A DNA stretch of 64,000 nucleotides from Mesonia sp008017825 (GCF_008017825.1 NZ_VRLS01000086.1:393736-457735), one strand, 5' to 3'. Numbered from the stretch's first letter, positions 24,121-33,417 are shown. Numbers and translations: made by a program. The notes: generated by a model from the sequence alone, not told the origin.

Positions 24121-26547
24121 ATGGAAAACTGTTATCACTGTGGAGACCCTTGTGCCGATAAGATAATTGAGCATCAGAATAAATTTTTCTGCTGTAATGG
24201 TTGTAAAACTGTATTTGAAATTCTGCATGAAAATGACTTAACGTATTACTACGATTTGCAAGCAAATCCTGGTAAAACACCCCTAGAAATAGAGGGGAGG
24301 TTCGATTTTCTTGATAACCAAAACATTTTAGATCAATTATTAGAGTTTAACGAGCAAGATACTCAAATTGTCTCCTTTGTGGTTCCTCATATTCATTGTA
24401 GTTCGTGTATTTGGGTGTTAGAAAATTTAAATAAAATTCACCCAGCGATAAAAAATGCTCAAGTTAATTTTCCGCAGAAATTGGTTAGAATTACCTATAA
24501 TAATTCAGAAATAACACTAAAAGAACTCGTCTTATTACTTTGTAAAATTGGTTATGAGCCAAGCATTTCACTTGAGGATTTTAATAAAAAAGAAAAGAAA
24601 ATAGACCGTAGCCTTATCTATAAGTTGGGCGTGGCTGGTTTTGCCTTCGGAAATATCATGTTTTTATCTTTTCCGGAATATTTTGAAGTGAGTGAATTTT
24701 GGCTAGATCAATTTAAAATACTTTTTCGGTGGTTAATGTTTGCATTTTCTGTGCCTGTGGTTTTTTATTCAGGTAGAGATTATTTTATTTCAGCATATAA
24801 GGGGTTACGTTCTAAGATTTTAAATATAGACGTTCCCATTGCTATAGGTATTTCGGTACTGTTCTTACGGTCTACCCTAGAAATTGTAATGGATTGGGGG
24901 ACTGGCTTTTTTGATAGTCTTGCGGGATTAGTTTTCTTCTTATTGTTAGGTAAATTTTTTCAACAAAAAACCTATGCGTTTCTTTCTTTTGAGAGAGATT
25001 ATAAATCTTATTTTCCGATAGCTGTCACTCAATTAGTTGAAAACTATCAACACGATCAAAAAAAATCAGATAAAACTAATTTCAGTAAAACTGAAATTCA
25101 AACACCTGTATATGAACTTGAGCCGGGCAATCGCATTTTAATACGTAATAACGAACTTATCCCAACTGATGGAATTCTCATAAAGGGAGCTGCACTTATA
25201 GATTATAGTTTCGTCACGGGAGAGGCAGCACCTGTAGTTAAATATTCTGGAGATAAAATATATGCCGGCGGAAAGCAACAAGCAGGAATTATTGAAATTG
25301 AAGTGACCAAAAAAGTAGAGCAATCATACTTAACACAGTTATGGAATAATGAGGTGTTTAGTAAGAACAAAGCCCTCACTTTTGAAAATATTACCGATCA
25401 AATAAGCCGAAGATTTACACTCGTCATTTTAAGTATTGCGGTACTATCTACTATTTTTTGGCTTTTTAAGGATTTGAGTATTGCTTTTAATGTCTTTACA
25501 GCGGTTCTTATAGTTGCTTGTCCTTGTGCAATCGCACTTGCAGCACCTTTTACATTGGGTAATATGCTACGTATTTTTGGAAAACACAATTTGTACCTCA
25601 AAGAAAGTTTGGTTATCGAACAGATGGCAAAAGTTGATACAGTAGTTTTTGATAAAACAGGAACTCTTACTACGCATAGCAAAAACTTAATCAGTTATCA
25701 AGGTATATCGCTCACAGAGATTGAACAAAAAGTCCTAACCAGCACTTTACGAGCATCTAACCATCCATTAAGTCGAGCTTTGTATGAATTTCTTCAAGGA
25801 AATGAGATCTATATTTTAGATGATTTTGAAGAAAAGACTGGAAAAGGAATTTCGGGACTTTACGGAAACACAAGCGTTAAAGTTGGGAGTTATGCGTTTG
25901 TAGGAAACAAAAATCTAACTTCTGAAACCGAAACGACCCAAGTTCATATAAGTATAAATAAAGACTACAAAGGTTGTTACGTACTGCATAACAATTATCG
26001 GGAAGGAATGAAAAAACTCTTTGCAAAATTGAGTGAAACCGCAAATCTTGTGGTGCTTTCAGGCGATAATGATGGCGAGAGAGAATTTCTTAAAAGTCAA
26101 TTACCACCATTCTCACAATTAAAATTTAACCAGAAACCAAACGATAAACTCCGTTACATTAAAAAATTACAAGAGCAAGGTAAAAAAGTAATGATGGTTG
26201 GTGATGGATTAAATGATGCTGGAGCACTGGCTCAAAGCGATGTTGGTATAGCAGTTTCCGAAGATATAAATGTTTTCTCCCCGGCATGTGATGGGATAAT
26301 CGATGCTAAAAAATTACAAGGATTAACTCAGTTTATGTCGCTTTCGCGGAAATCTATACGGATTATTAAATACGCATTTGTTTTCTCTCTTTTTTATAAT
26401 CTAATAGGATTAGGTTTTGCCATTACAGGTAATCTAGCTCCTGTAGTAGCAGCTATTTTAATGCCCCTTAGCTCGATAAGTATTGTAGTGTTTACCACTA
26501 TAAGTACGTATTTACTAGAACGGAAAACAACCTTCAAAAACTCTTGA
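24121..26547 (+). CDS. ccoI: CcoI-type copper P-type ATPase for cbb3 assembly
   Basis: 808 aa. The N-terminal Cys-rich metal-binding region (CYHCGDPC ... FCCNGC, residues about 4-28) is followed by an HMA domain (CSSC, Cys93/Cys96), eight membrane helices, the transport motif CPC (Cys467, Cys469), phosphorylation Asp511 in DKTGTLT, and the hinge MVGDGLNDAGAL. Such P1B ATPases export copper needed to build the CuB centre of cbb3 oxidase. It precedes ccoS by 123 nt and has its own promoter carrying the same dyad as ccoS, so the two units are probably co-regulated. A 16-mer, TCGCTTTCGCGGAAAT, near its 3' end recurs elsewhere in the window. Confidence 0.96.
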   Translation: MENCYHCGDPCADKIIEHQNKFFCCNGCKTVFEILHENDLTYYYDLQANPGKTPLEIEGRFDFLDNQNILDQLLEFNEQDTQIVSFVVPHIHCSSCIWVLENLNKIHPAIKNAQVNFPQKLVRITYNNSEITLKELVLLLCKIGYEPSISLEDFNKKEKKIDRSLIYKLGVAGFAFGNIMFLSFPEYFEVSEFWLDQFKILFRWLMFAFSVPVVFYSGRDYFISAYKGLRSKILNIDVPIAIGISVLFLRSTLEIVMDWGTGFFDSLAGLVFFLLLGKFFQQKTYAFLSFERDYKSYFPIAVTQLVENYQHDQKKSDKTNFSKTEIQTPVYELEPGNRILIRNNELIPTDGILIKGAALIDYSFVTGEAAPVVKYSGDKIYAGGKQQAGIIEIEVTKKVEQSYLTQLWNNEVFSKNKALTFENITDQISRRFTLVILSIAVLSTIFWLFKDLSIAFNVFTAVLIVACPCAIALAAPFTLGNMLRIFGKHNLYLKESLVIEQMAKVDTVVFDKTGTLTTHSKNLISYQGISLTEIEQKVLTSTLRASNHPLSRALYEFLQGNEIYILDDFEEKTGKGISGLYGNTSVKVGSYAFVGNKNLTSETETTQVHISINKDYKGCYVLHNNYREGMKKLFAKLSETANLVVLSGDNDGEREFLKSQLPPFSQLKFNQKPNDKLRYIKKLQEQGKKVMMVGDGLNDAGALAQSDVGIAVSEDINVFSPACDGIIDAKKLQGLTQFMSLSRKSIRIIKYAFVFSLFYNLIGLGFAITGNLAPVVAAILMPLSSISIVVFTTISTYLLERKTTFKNS

Positions 26548-26608
26548 TAATGAAAAGAAGTTAAGTCGTTTTTAATTAAAAAATGAATTCAAATAAATTT
26601 TCTTTAAC

Positions 26609-26620
26609 TGACAAAAGTCA
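26609..26620. promoter_or_regulatory. Crp/Fnr-type site upstream of ccoS operon
   Basis: Second copy of TGAC-AAAA-GTCA, with the same flanks as the site before ccoI. Its centre is 56 nt from the ccoS ATG and 29.5 nt from TAATTTTA (26644-26651), a near match to TAnnTTTG. Identical sequence and near-identical geometry at two units of one pathway argue for a genuine operator. Confidence 0.7.
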
Positions 26621-26670
26621 TCTTTTAGGAAACATCATCACGGTAATTTTACACTATCAATAAAGTAAGC

Positions 26671-26877
26671 ATGAGTATCATCTATGTATTAATTACCGTA
26701 AGCGTTATCGTAGCTATCATATTCTTTATCGCATTTATTTATTCCGTAAAGAAGGGGCAATACGATGATACTTATACGCCCTCCGTGAGAATGCTATTTG
26801 AAGATGAACTTGTTCATCCAAAAAACAATAAAAAGGAAACTAATAATAAAGATTTAATTAAAACCAGTAACCAATAA
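26671..26877 (+). CDS. ccoS: cbb3 oxidase assembly protein CcoS
   Basis: 68 aa. One N-terminal membrane helix (IYVLITVSVIVAIIFFIAFIYSV) then KKGQYDDTYTPSVRMLFEDE, the conserved GQYDD segment of CcoS. CcoS is needed for cofactor insertion (heme b and CuB) into the oxidase. First gene of the oxidase operon, with 3 nt before the ccoNO start. Confidence 0.92.
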   Translation: MSIIYVLITVSVIVAIIFFIAFIYSVKKGQYDDTYTPSVRMLFEDELVHPKNNKKETNNKDLIKTSNQ

Positions 26878-26880
26878 ATT

Positions 26881-29085
26881 ATGCAAACAGAACAATTTTA
26901 CTACGATAATAAGATCGTAAAAAAGTTTGTGAATGCCACTATCTTCTGGGGTATTATCGGAATGTCAGTTGGACTTCTGCTCGCTTTTATGTTTTTATTT
27001 CCCAATGTAACCGATGGTATTTCTTGGTTAAGTTTTGGGCGTTTACGACCCTTACACACCAATGCGGTAATCTTCGCTTTTGTAGGGAACGCAATTTTTG
27101 CAGGGGTCTATTATTCTTCCCAGCGATTGCTTAAAGCAAGAATGTGGAAAGATTGGTTAAGTAATTTAAATTTTTGGGGTTGGCAAGCCATTATTGTAGG
27201 AGCTGCGATCACATTACCATTAGGTTACACCACTTCTAAAGAATATGCCGAACTAGAATGGCCATTTGATATTGCAATAGCATTAATTTGGGTTGCTTTT
27301 GGAGCTAACTTAATAGGAACTATCCTAAAAAGAAGGCAGCGTCATTTATATGTAGCCATTTGGTTTTACCTAGGAACTTTTGTAACCGTTGCAGTTTTAC
27401 ATATTGTAAATAGTATAGAACTTCCTATTTCGGCATTAAAGAGTTATTCTGTATATGCTGGGGTACAAGATGCTTTGGTACAATGGTGGTATGGACATAA
27501 TGCAGTTGCATTTTTTCTAACCACTCCTTTCCTTGGATTGATGTATTATTTTGTTCCGAAAGCTGCCAATAGACCTGTTTATTCTTATAAGTTGTCTATT
27601 GTTCATTTTTGGTCCTTAATTTTTATCTATATATGGGCAGGACCACATCATTTACTGTATTCTTCATTACCCGATTGGGCGCAAAATCTAGGAGTAGCAT
27701 TTTCTATTATGCTTTTAGCACCTTCTTGGGGAGGTATGATTAACGGACTTTTAACCTTGCGTGGTGCTTGGGATAAAGTGCGTACAGATCCTGTACTTAA
27801 ATTTATGGTTGTGGCAATTACCTGTTACGGGATGGCTACGTTTGAAGGGCCTATGTTATCTCTAAAAAATGTAAATGCAATTGCTCACTTTAGTGACTGG
27901 GTTATTGCACACGTTCACGTAGGAGCATTAGGTTGGAATGGTTTCTTAACCTTCGGGATGATTTACTATTTGGTACCTAAACTTTTCAAAACCAAATTAT
28001 GGTCAACTAAACTAGCCAATGCACATTTTTGGGTAGGAACTTTAGGAATCATTATGTATGCACTTCCTATGTACGTAGCTGGATTTGTACAAGCTTCTAT
28101 GTGGAAGCAGTTTAACCCTGATGGAACTTTAACTTATGGAAACTTTTTAGAAACTTTAAATGAGATCATTCCTATGTATTGGATGCGTGCTATAGGAGGT
28201 ACTTTATTTATCGTAGGTTCATTTATTATGTTGTACAACATTGTAATGACTGTTCGTCAAGGGAATGAAGTAGAAGATGAACTAGCTGAAGCTGCACCAT
28301 TACAAAAAGTAACTAAAAAACGTACCTCAAAAGAAGGTTACCATACTTGGTTAGAAAGAAGACCTGTAAAATTAACCATTTTTGCTACAATCGCAATATT
28401 AATAGGAGGTATGGTTCAGATTATTCCTTCCTTAATGGTAGATGAATATGTACCTGTTATTTCTACGGTAAAACCTTATACGCCTTTAGAGTTAGAAGGT
28501 AGAGATATTTATATACGTGAAGGTTGTGTTTCTTGTCATTCTCAAATGATAAGACCTTTCCGAAGCGAAGTAGAGCGTTATGGGGAGTATTCAAAATCGG
28601 GAGAATATGTGTATGACCACCCATTTTTATGGGGTAGTAAAAGAACGGGTCCAGATTTAATGCGAGTAGGGCAAAAGTATAGCGATAACTGGCACTTAAA
28701 TCACTTTTATGATCCGCAAAGTACAAGTTCTGGTTCTATTATGCCTTCATACAAATGGCTTATAAAAAGTAAGTTAGATAAATCTCAAACTGAAGATAAG
28801 ATGGAAGCGATGGTTTCTCTTGGAGTGCCTTATACACCAGAAGAAATAGAGCGCGCTCAACAATGGATGGATGAGCAGGGAACACAAATAGAAAAAAACC
28901 TATATGCAGATCCAGATTTTGTTAAAACCTATGAAGCCGATAAAAAATATGCTCAAGAAAACGGAGAAACATTTATTGAAATGCGTAATCGGGAAGTGGT
29001 AGCACTTATTGCATACTTACAGAGGTTAGGTACAGATATAAAAATTAAAACTCAAGAAGAAATAACTGCTAACAAAAATCAATAG
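26881..29085 (+). CDS. ccoN: cbb3-type cytochrome c oxidase, fused CcoN-CcoO
   Basis: 734 aa. Residues 1 to about 480 are the heme-copper catalytic subunit CcoN with 12 or more helices. Heme and copper His ligands lie in LHTNAVIF, WYGHNAVAFFLT, GPHHLLY and HVHVGALGWNG. From about 500 on it is the membrane-anchored monoheme cytochrome CcoO, with its heme site C549-VS-C552-H553. In proteobacteria these are two proteins; the fusion is the usual bacteroidete form. The complex reduces O2 with high affinity and pumps protons. It sits between ccoS and ccoQ with 2-3 nt spacers. Confidence 0.98.
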   Translation: MQTEQFYYDNKIVKKFVNATIFWGIIGMSVGLLLAFMFLFPNVTDGISWLSFGRLRPLHTNAVIFAFVGNAIFAGVYYSSQRLLKARMWKDWLSNLNFWGWQAIIVGAAITLPLGYTTSKEYAELEWPFDIAIALIWVAFGANLIGTILKRRQRHLYVAIWFYLGTFVTVAVLHIVNSIELPISALKSYSVYAGVQDALVQWWYGHNAVAFFLTTPFLGLMYYFVPKAANRPVYSYKLSIVHFWSLIFIYIWAGPHHLLYSSLPDWAQNLGVAFSIMLLAPSWGGMINGLLTLRGAWDKVRTDPVLKFMVVAITCYGMATFEGPMLSLKNVNAIAHFSDWVIAHVHVGALGWNGFLTFGMIYYLVPKLFKTKLWSTKLANAHFWVGTLGIIMYALPMYVAGFVQASMWKQFNPDGTLTYGNFLETLNEIIPMYWMRAIGGTLFIVGSFIMLYNIVMTVRQGNEVEDELAEAAPLQKVTKKRTSKEGYHTWLERRPVKLTIFATIAILIGGMVQIIPSLMVDEYVPVISTVKPYTPLELEGRDIYIREGCVSCHSQMIRPFRSEVERYGEYSKSGEYVYDHPFLWGSKRTGPDLMRVGQKYSDNWHLNHFYDPQSTSSGSIMPSYKWLIKSKLDKSQTEDKMEAMVSLGVPYTPEEIERAQQWMDEQGTQIEKNLYADPDFVKTYEADKKYAQENGETFIEMRNREVVALIAYLQRLGTDIKIKTQEEITANKNQ

Positions 29086-29087
29086 TT

Positions 29088-29282
29088 ATGCTAAAATTTA
29101 TAAAAGGTAACTTAGAAAACATAGATGGGGTAGCAATCTACCCTATCATATCTCTGCTCATTTTTTTCATCTTCTTTGTAGTGCTTTTTTGGTGGGTTTT
29201 TACCGCAAAAAAAGAACATATCACAGAAGTAAGCAACATTCCATTAGAATTAGATAAAAATCAAAAGGAATTAACCCTATGA
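29088..29282 (+). CDS. ccoQ: CcoQ-like small cbb3 subunit
   Basis: 64 aa with one membrane helix (AIYPIISLLIFFIFFVVLFWWVFT) and a polar C-terminus. Size, helix and place between ccoNO and ccoP identify it as CcoQ (FixQ), which stabilises the complex. Its stop overlaps the ccoP start by 4 nt (ATGA), indicating translational coupling. Confidence 0.85.
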   Translation: MLKFIKGNLENIDGVAIYPIISLLIFFIFFVVLFWWVFTAKKEHITEVSNIPLELDKNQKELTL

Positions 29283-30250
29283 AGACAACAGCAATTTTAA
29301 GAATAATAGGATTTTCAATTTTTGGTTATTTTTTCCTGAATTGGATTGGTACTACAGGAGAAACATCGGTTTTTGAAGAACAAGCGTGGTGGTGGGCTCT
29401 TTTAGGTTTTTTAATCATAGCCTATGCAGCAGCTGAAATTTGTGTAGGAGCCTTAGAAAGTGTTCTACGCCGAAGCTTGAAACCAGAAGCTCTAGTGGAA
29501 TACGATGAGAAACGTGTGTTAGAGAAAAAGAATCAATTTAGATGGTTAAAAGAGACTTATAAAAATTTATTAGGAAGCCAACCCATAGAGCAGGAAGGAG
29601 AAATTATTCTTGACCATAATTATGATGGTATTCGTGAGTTGGATAATAAATTACCACCATGGTGGGTATATGGTTTTTACGCCTCTATCATTTTTGCGGT
29701 GGTATATATGGCGCGCTATCATATTTTTGATGGCATAAACCAAGATGAAGAATATCAAATAGCTGTAGCAGAAGCTAAATTAGAGATTGAAGAATACAAA
29801 AAAAATGCTAAAGATTTAGTCGACTTTAATACGGTTGAACTATTAACCGATGCTGGTGATATTAAAGCAGGTGAAACCATTTTTACAGGTAATTGTGTTG
29901 CTTGTCACAAAGTTGGTGGAGCAGGTGGTATAGGTCCAAATCTTACCGATGATCATTGGATCTTAGGAGGAGGAGTTAAAAATGTTTTTAAAACAATTTC
30001 AGAAGGAGGACGTGCAGGAAAAGGGATGGTTTCTTGGAAATCAGACTTAAAACCTTCAGAAATGGCACAAGTAGCTAGTTATGTAATTAGTTTACATGGT
30101 TCAAATCCTCCAGACGCTAAAGAAGCTGAAGGCGAAATATGGGTAGATGAAAATGCACCTGTAGAAGAAATTCAAGTTAAAATGATAGACAGCACCAACG
30201 TAGAAGTGATGATAGAAGATCAGCCTGTAACGGAAGATGTTATTCAATAA
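29279..30250 (+). CDS. ccoP: cbb3 oxidase subunit CcoP (monoheme)
   Basis: 323 aa. Two N-terminal helices (about 5-25 and 34-52), the conserved LDNKLPPWWVYGFYASIIFAVVYM segment with a further helix, then a periplasmic cytochrome c domain with one heme site C206-VA-C209-H210 and a distal Met region (KGMVSW). Proteobacterial CcoP carries two CXXCH motifs; only one is here, which I believe is usual in Bacteroidota. It passes electrons from soluble cytochrome c to CcoO/CcoN. The acidic tail (about 280-323, VDENAPVEEIQVKM...) is unassigned. Confidence 0.96.
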   Translation: MKTTAILRIIGFSIFGYFFLNWIGTTGETSVFEEQAWWWALLGFLIIAYAAAEICVGALESVLRRSLKPEALVEYDEKRVLEKKNQFRWLKETYKNLLGSQPIEQEGEIILDHNYDGIRELDNKLPPWWVYGFYASIIFAVVYMARYHIFDGINQDEEYQIAVAEAKLEIEEYKKNAKDLVDFNTVELLTDAGDIKAGETIFTGNCVACHKVGGAGGIGPNLTDDHWILGGGVKNVFKTISEGGRAGKGMVSWKSDLKPSEMAQVASYVISLHGSNPPDAKEAEGEIWVDENAPVEEIQVKMIDSTNVEVMIEDQPVTEDVIQ

Positions 30251-30286
30251 TTTTAAAATTAATCCTGAACCCAAAACTGTTGAAAG

Positions 30287-30589
30287 ATGATGACCGAGTT
30301 AGCTAAAAGCTTAAAGTTGAGCGATCAACCTGTGATCAAAAAAATACTTGACGAAAATGGCACAAAAGTTTTAGCCATAGGATTAAAGCGTGGTGTAGAA
30401 TTAACAGAACATGTGGCTCCGTGTAAAGCAAAATTATTGGTCATAAAGGGTGAGATAGACTTTAATACAAATTCAGAAAGTCGTCGATATGCTTGCTATG
30501 AAAGTTATGATATTCCAATCAACCTTAAGCATAGTGTAGTGGCCTGGGATGACGCAATATTCTTATTGTTTTTAAATACTAAAAAATAA
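30287..30589 (+). CDS. Small cupin-like protein in cbb3 operon
   Basis: 100 aa, a single cupin-like beta barrel judged from the pattern LTEHVAPCKAKLLVIKGEIDFN ... YESYDIPINLKHSVVAWDDAIFLLF. Few metal ligands are evident (His in EHVAP and LKHSV). It lies 36 nt after ccoP and 16 nt before ccoG, all in one direction, so it is almost surely part of the oxidase operon. A role in sensing or assembly of the oxidase is inference; I know of no defined function. Translation may start at either of the two adjacent ATGs. Confidence 0.8.
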   Translation: MMTELAKSLKLSDQPVIKKILDENGTKVLAIGLKRGVELTEHVAPCKAKLLVIKGEIDFNTNSESRRYACYESYDIPINLKHSVVAWDDAIFLLFLNTKK

Positions 30590-30605
30590 AGAATTACAAA
30601 AATTA

Positions 30606-32027
30606 ATGGCAGAGCAGGGAAAAGATAATTTTAGAGATACCATTGGGACTCTCAATGAAGAGGGAAAACGAGCTTGGGTCTTTCCTAAAAAACCTGTAGG
30701 TAAGTGGTATGAATATAGAAAATATGTGAGCTATATTCTTTTACTCTTTTTATTTACTGCTCCTTTTATAAAAATAAACGGAAATCAATTTTTACTTTTT
30801 AATGTATTAGAACGACGTTTTAACGTTTTTGGATTTCCTTTTTGGCCGCAAGACTTCTATATTTTCGTTATGGTCATGTTGGTAGGAGTACTGTTTGTTA
30901 TTCTTTTTACAGTAGCATTCGGTCGGCTATTTTGCGGTTGGATATGTCCCCAAACTATTTTTATGGAAATGGTCTTTCGTCGCATAGAGTATTGGATAGA
31001 TGGAGATCGAGGCAAACAAATGCGATTGGCTAAAATGCCGTGGAACAAAGAAAAAATTTTAAAGCGTACTTTAAAATGGTCTGTATTTCTAATAATTTCA
31101 TTTTTAATTGCCAATATCTTTTTAGCCTACCTTATCGGAAGCGATCGGTTAGTGCGTTATATTACTGATGGACCTTCCCAGCATGGGAGCACTTTAATCT
31201 CCCTTATTATTTTTACGGGTGTATTCTATTTTGTGTTTGCATGGTTTCGTGAGCAGGTATGTATAATTGTTTGTCCTTATGGTAGGTTGCAGGGGGTTTT
31301 ACTCGATAAAAAATCTATTGTGGTAGCTTATGACCATAAACGCGGAGAAAAAGAAAAAGGCCGAGCAAAATTTAAAAAGAAAGAAAATCGAGCTGCAACA
31401 GGAAAAGGCGATTGTATTGATTGTTCTCAATGTGTACAAGTATGCCCTACAGGTATAGATATACGTAACGGTACACAGTTAGAGTGTGTAAACTGTACAG
31501 CTTGTATTGATGCTTGTAACAGTATGATGGAGGCGGTAGATTTACCCAAAGGTTTAATACGATATGCTAGCGAAGAAAATATCGAAGAGAAAACTAAATT
31601 TGAGTTTTCTCCACGTCTAAAAGGATACACTATCGTTCTTGGAATCTTAATCACTGTTTTAGTAGGAATGTTGTTTTTACGAAATGATGTTGAAGCAGAT
31701 ATTTTACGACTACCAGGCCAGTTATACGAACGCAAGGCAGATAATATTATAAGCAATGTTTACACTTACAAATTGGTAAACAAGACCAATAATGATATTG
31801 AAGATGTCAGTTTTAAACTATTATCTCATAAAGGAAAAATAACAGTGGTAAGTCACGATACTTTTTCTATTCCAGCTGGGGAGTTCGCAGAAGGTACGCT
31901 ATTTATAGAGGTTAATGCAAGTGCGTTGAGTGGAGATAAAGATAAAGTAGTTATAGGTGTATTCAGTAAAGAAGAACAAATAGAAACTACCAGAACCGCA
32001 TTTTTAGGTCCAAGAAGTTATAAATGA
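30606..32027 (+). CDS. ccoG: cbb3 oxidase accessory ferredoxin CcoG
   Basis: 473 aa. Several membrane helices in the first half (FGRLFCGWICPQTIFMEMVFRRIEYWIDG is typical), then two [4Fe-4S] motifs of the C-x2-C-x2-C-x3-C form (CIDCSQCVQVCP and CVNCTACIDACN), one more helix and an Ig-like C-terminal domain (about 375-473). CcoG (RdxA/FixG) reduces copper for cbb3 assembly. Normal length and place in the operon. Confidence 0.96.
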   Translation: MAEQGKDNFRDTIGTLNEEGKRAWVFPKKPVGKWYEYRKYVSYILLLFLFTAPFIKINGNQFLLFNVLERRFNVFGFPFWPQDFYIFVMVMLVGVLFVILFTVAFGRLFCGWICPQTIFMEMVFRRIEYWIDGDRGKQMRLAKMPWNKEKILKRTLKWSVFLIISFLIANIFLAYLIGSDRLVRYITDGPSQHGSTLISLIIFTGVFYFVFAWFREQVCIIVCPYGRLQGVLLDKKSIVVAYDHKRGEKEKGRAKFKKKENRAATGKGDCIDCSQCVQVCPTGIDIRNGTQLECVNCTACIDACNSMMEAVDLPKGLIRYASEENIEEKTKFEFSPRLKGYTIVLGILITVLVGMLFLRNDVEADILRLPGQLYERKADNIISNVYTYKLVNKTNNDIEDVSFKLLSHKGKITVVSHDTFSIPAGEFAEGTLFIEVNASALSGDKDKVVIGVFSKEEQIETTRTAFLGPRSYK

Positions 32028-32063
32028 TACTTATTAAAATAGTTCATATAAATTTGAGAACAA

Positions 32064-32204
32064 ATGGAAAACCAAACTAAAAAAAAATGTTGCAATGGAT
32101 GTCAAAAAGGACAATCTGGCAATAATCCTTCTTGCAAAGCCAAAAAAATGGTGGAAAAGCTAAAAGAAGAGAAAAAAAGAAGAATGATAAGCGCTAAAAG
32201 CTAA
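32064..32204 (+). CDS. Tiny Cys-rich, Lys-rich protein in cbb3 operon
   Basis: 46 aa ORF, ATG at 32064, stop 4 nt before the ccoH start. Sequence pattern: MENQTKKKCCNGCQKGQSGN, then PSC and a strongly basic helix (KAKKMVEKLKEEKKRR). The CCNGC cluster plus a fourth Cys (Cys9, Cys10, Cys13, Cys24) suits binding of Cu or Zn. It fills the only sizeable space between ccoG and ccoH and its frame is fully open, so it is probably real. Function unknown; a copper-handling role is inference from the context. Confidence 0.7.
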   Translation: MENQTKKKCCNGCQKGQSGNNPSCKAKKMVEKLKEEKKRRMISAKS

Positions 32205-32208
32205 ACAT

Positions 32209-32655
32209 ATGAAAATTAATTGGGGAATGGGATTAGTAATAGTAATGACTCTTTTTATAGGATTCATTTCATTTTTTGTATATCGTATGACGACAGATCA
32301 TAATTTAGAACACGATTTAGTTACGGAAGGGTACTATCAAAAAGAAATGGAATTGCAAGGTAATATTTATGCAGAGCAAAATACAGCTAGAATGAAAAAT
32401 CCGATAGAAGGATTTAAGAGTAATAGCGGATATTTACTTCAATTTCCGGAAGGTTTTGAGAAAGAAAAAATTATAGGAGAAGTATTTTTATACAGGCCGT
32501 CTAATAAATTATTAGATTTTGAACTTCCGCTAAAGCTTACTAATTCTGCTATGCTCATACCAGATTATCAGTTGTTAGAAGGACGTTGGAACATTACCAT
32601 CAATTGGGAATATGAAGGAACAAAATACCGTTTCCAGAAACAGATAAGTTACTAA
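32209..32655 (+). CDS. ccoH: FixH/CcoH-family protein
   Basis: 148 aa. One N-terminal helix (GMGLVIVMTLFIGFISFFVYRM) followed by a periplasmic domain with the FixH pattern (DHNLEHDLVTEGYYQKEMELQ ... LDFELPLKLTNSAMLIPDYQLLEGRWNITINWEYEG). CcoH helps assemble or stabilise cbb3 oxidase. It ends 2 nt before the TauE/SafE gene. Confidence 0.92.
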   Translation: MKINWGMGLVIVMTLFIGFISFFVYRMTTDHNLEHDLVTEGYYQKEMELQGNIYAEQNTARMKNPIEGFKSNSGYLLQFPEGFEKEKIIGEVFLYRPSNKLLDFELPLKLTNSAMLIPDYQLLEGRWNITINWEYEGTKYRFQKQISY

Positions 32656-32657
32656 TT

Positions 32658-33365
32658 ATGCTCATTACAGCGCTTGTATTTGGTCTATTAGGAAGTTTTC
32701 ATTGTGTAGGCATGTGTGGACCTATAGCTTTCTTACTTCCAGTAGATAGAAAAAACTCCGTAAAGCGAGTATTGCAAGTGTTGAGTTATCATGCCGGAAG
32801 ATTATTTACTTACGGAATTATCGGACTGTTGTTTGGGTTTTTAGGAAGACGTTTACAATTATTTGGACTTCAACAGCATATTTCCATAGCCATTGGAATA
32901 CTTATGATCTTAATCATTTTATTGCCTTCTAAAATTTTTAGTAAATACAACGGCTCGAAATTTATATATAAATGGGTGGGAAAAGTTAAATCTGCTTTAG
33001 GAAAAGAACTCAAGCGAAAATCAATGGATAGTTTTTTTACCATAGGATTTTTAAATGGCTTCTTACCCTGTGGTTTAGTTTATATGGCTGTCTTTGGTAG
33101 TCTTGCATCGGGTAGTTGGTGGGAGGGAAGTCTCTATATGGTTTTCTTCGGAATGGGAACCATCCCCTTAATGACTATTGCAACCTATATTGGAAATTTT
33201 CTTAATACAAACTTTAAGAAAAAAATAATGAAAGCTATTCCAGTTTTCGTAATTATTATGGGAGTACTATTTATATTGAGAGGTTTAGGATTAAATATAC
33301 CTTATATCTCTCCTTCATCAACAGTATCTATTGAAGAAGTTTCGGCTAATCACTCTTGTCATTAA
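32658..33365 (+). CDS. TauE/SafE (SafE/UreH-like) membrane protein
   Basis: 235 aa, about six helices. The start LLGSFHCVGMCGPIAF with Cys-x3-Cys and the later FLNGFLPCGLVYMAVFGSLASGS are diagnostic of the DsbD-like/SafE subgroup that commonly ends cbb3 operons. The conserved Cys and Met residues suggest copper handling or electron transfer across the membrane. Last gene of the oxidase operon, ending with a His/Cys pair (NHSCH). Convergent with the uvrA-like gene. Confidence 0.9.
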   Translation: MLITALVFGLLGSFHCVGMCGPIAFLLPVDRKNSVKRVLQVLSYHAGRLFTYGIIGLLFGFLGRRLQLFGLQQHISIAIGILMILIILLPSKIFSKYNGSKFIYKWVGKVKSALGKELKRKSMDSFFTIGFLNGFLPCGLVYMAVFGSLASGSWWEGSLYMVFFGMGTIPLMTIATYIGNFLNTNFKKKIMKAIPVFVIIMGVLFILRGLGLNIPYISPSSTVSIEEVSANHSCH

Positions 33366-33417
33366 TAAACCAGTAAACTCACGCTAGTAAATTTACTGAT
33401 TGTAAAGTTCTATCATA

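Noticed and set aside
33371..33398. CAGTAAA...TTTACTG repeat between the TauE and UvrA genes as terminator
   Set aside because: Only 7 bp of stem with a 14-nt loop and no T run; too weak to call.
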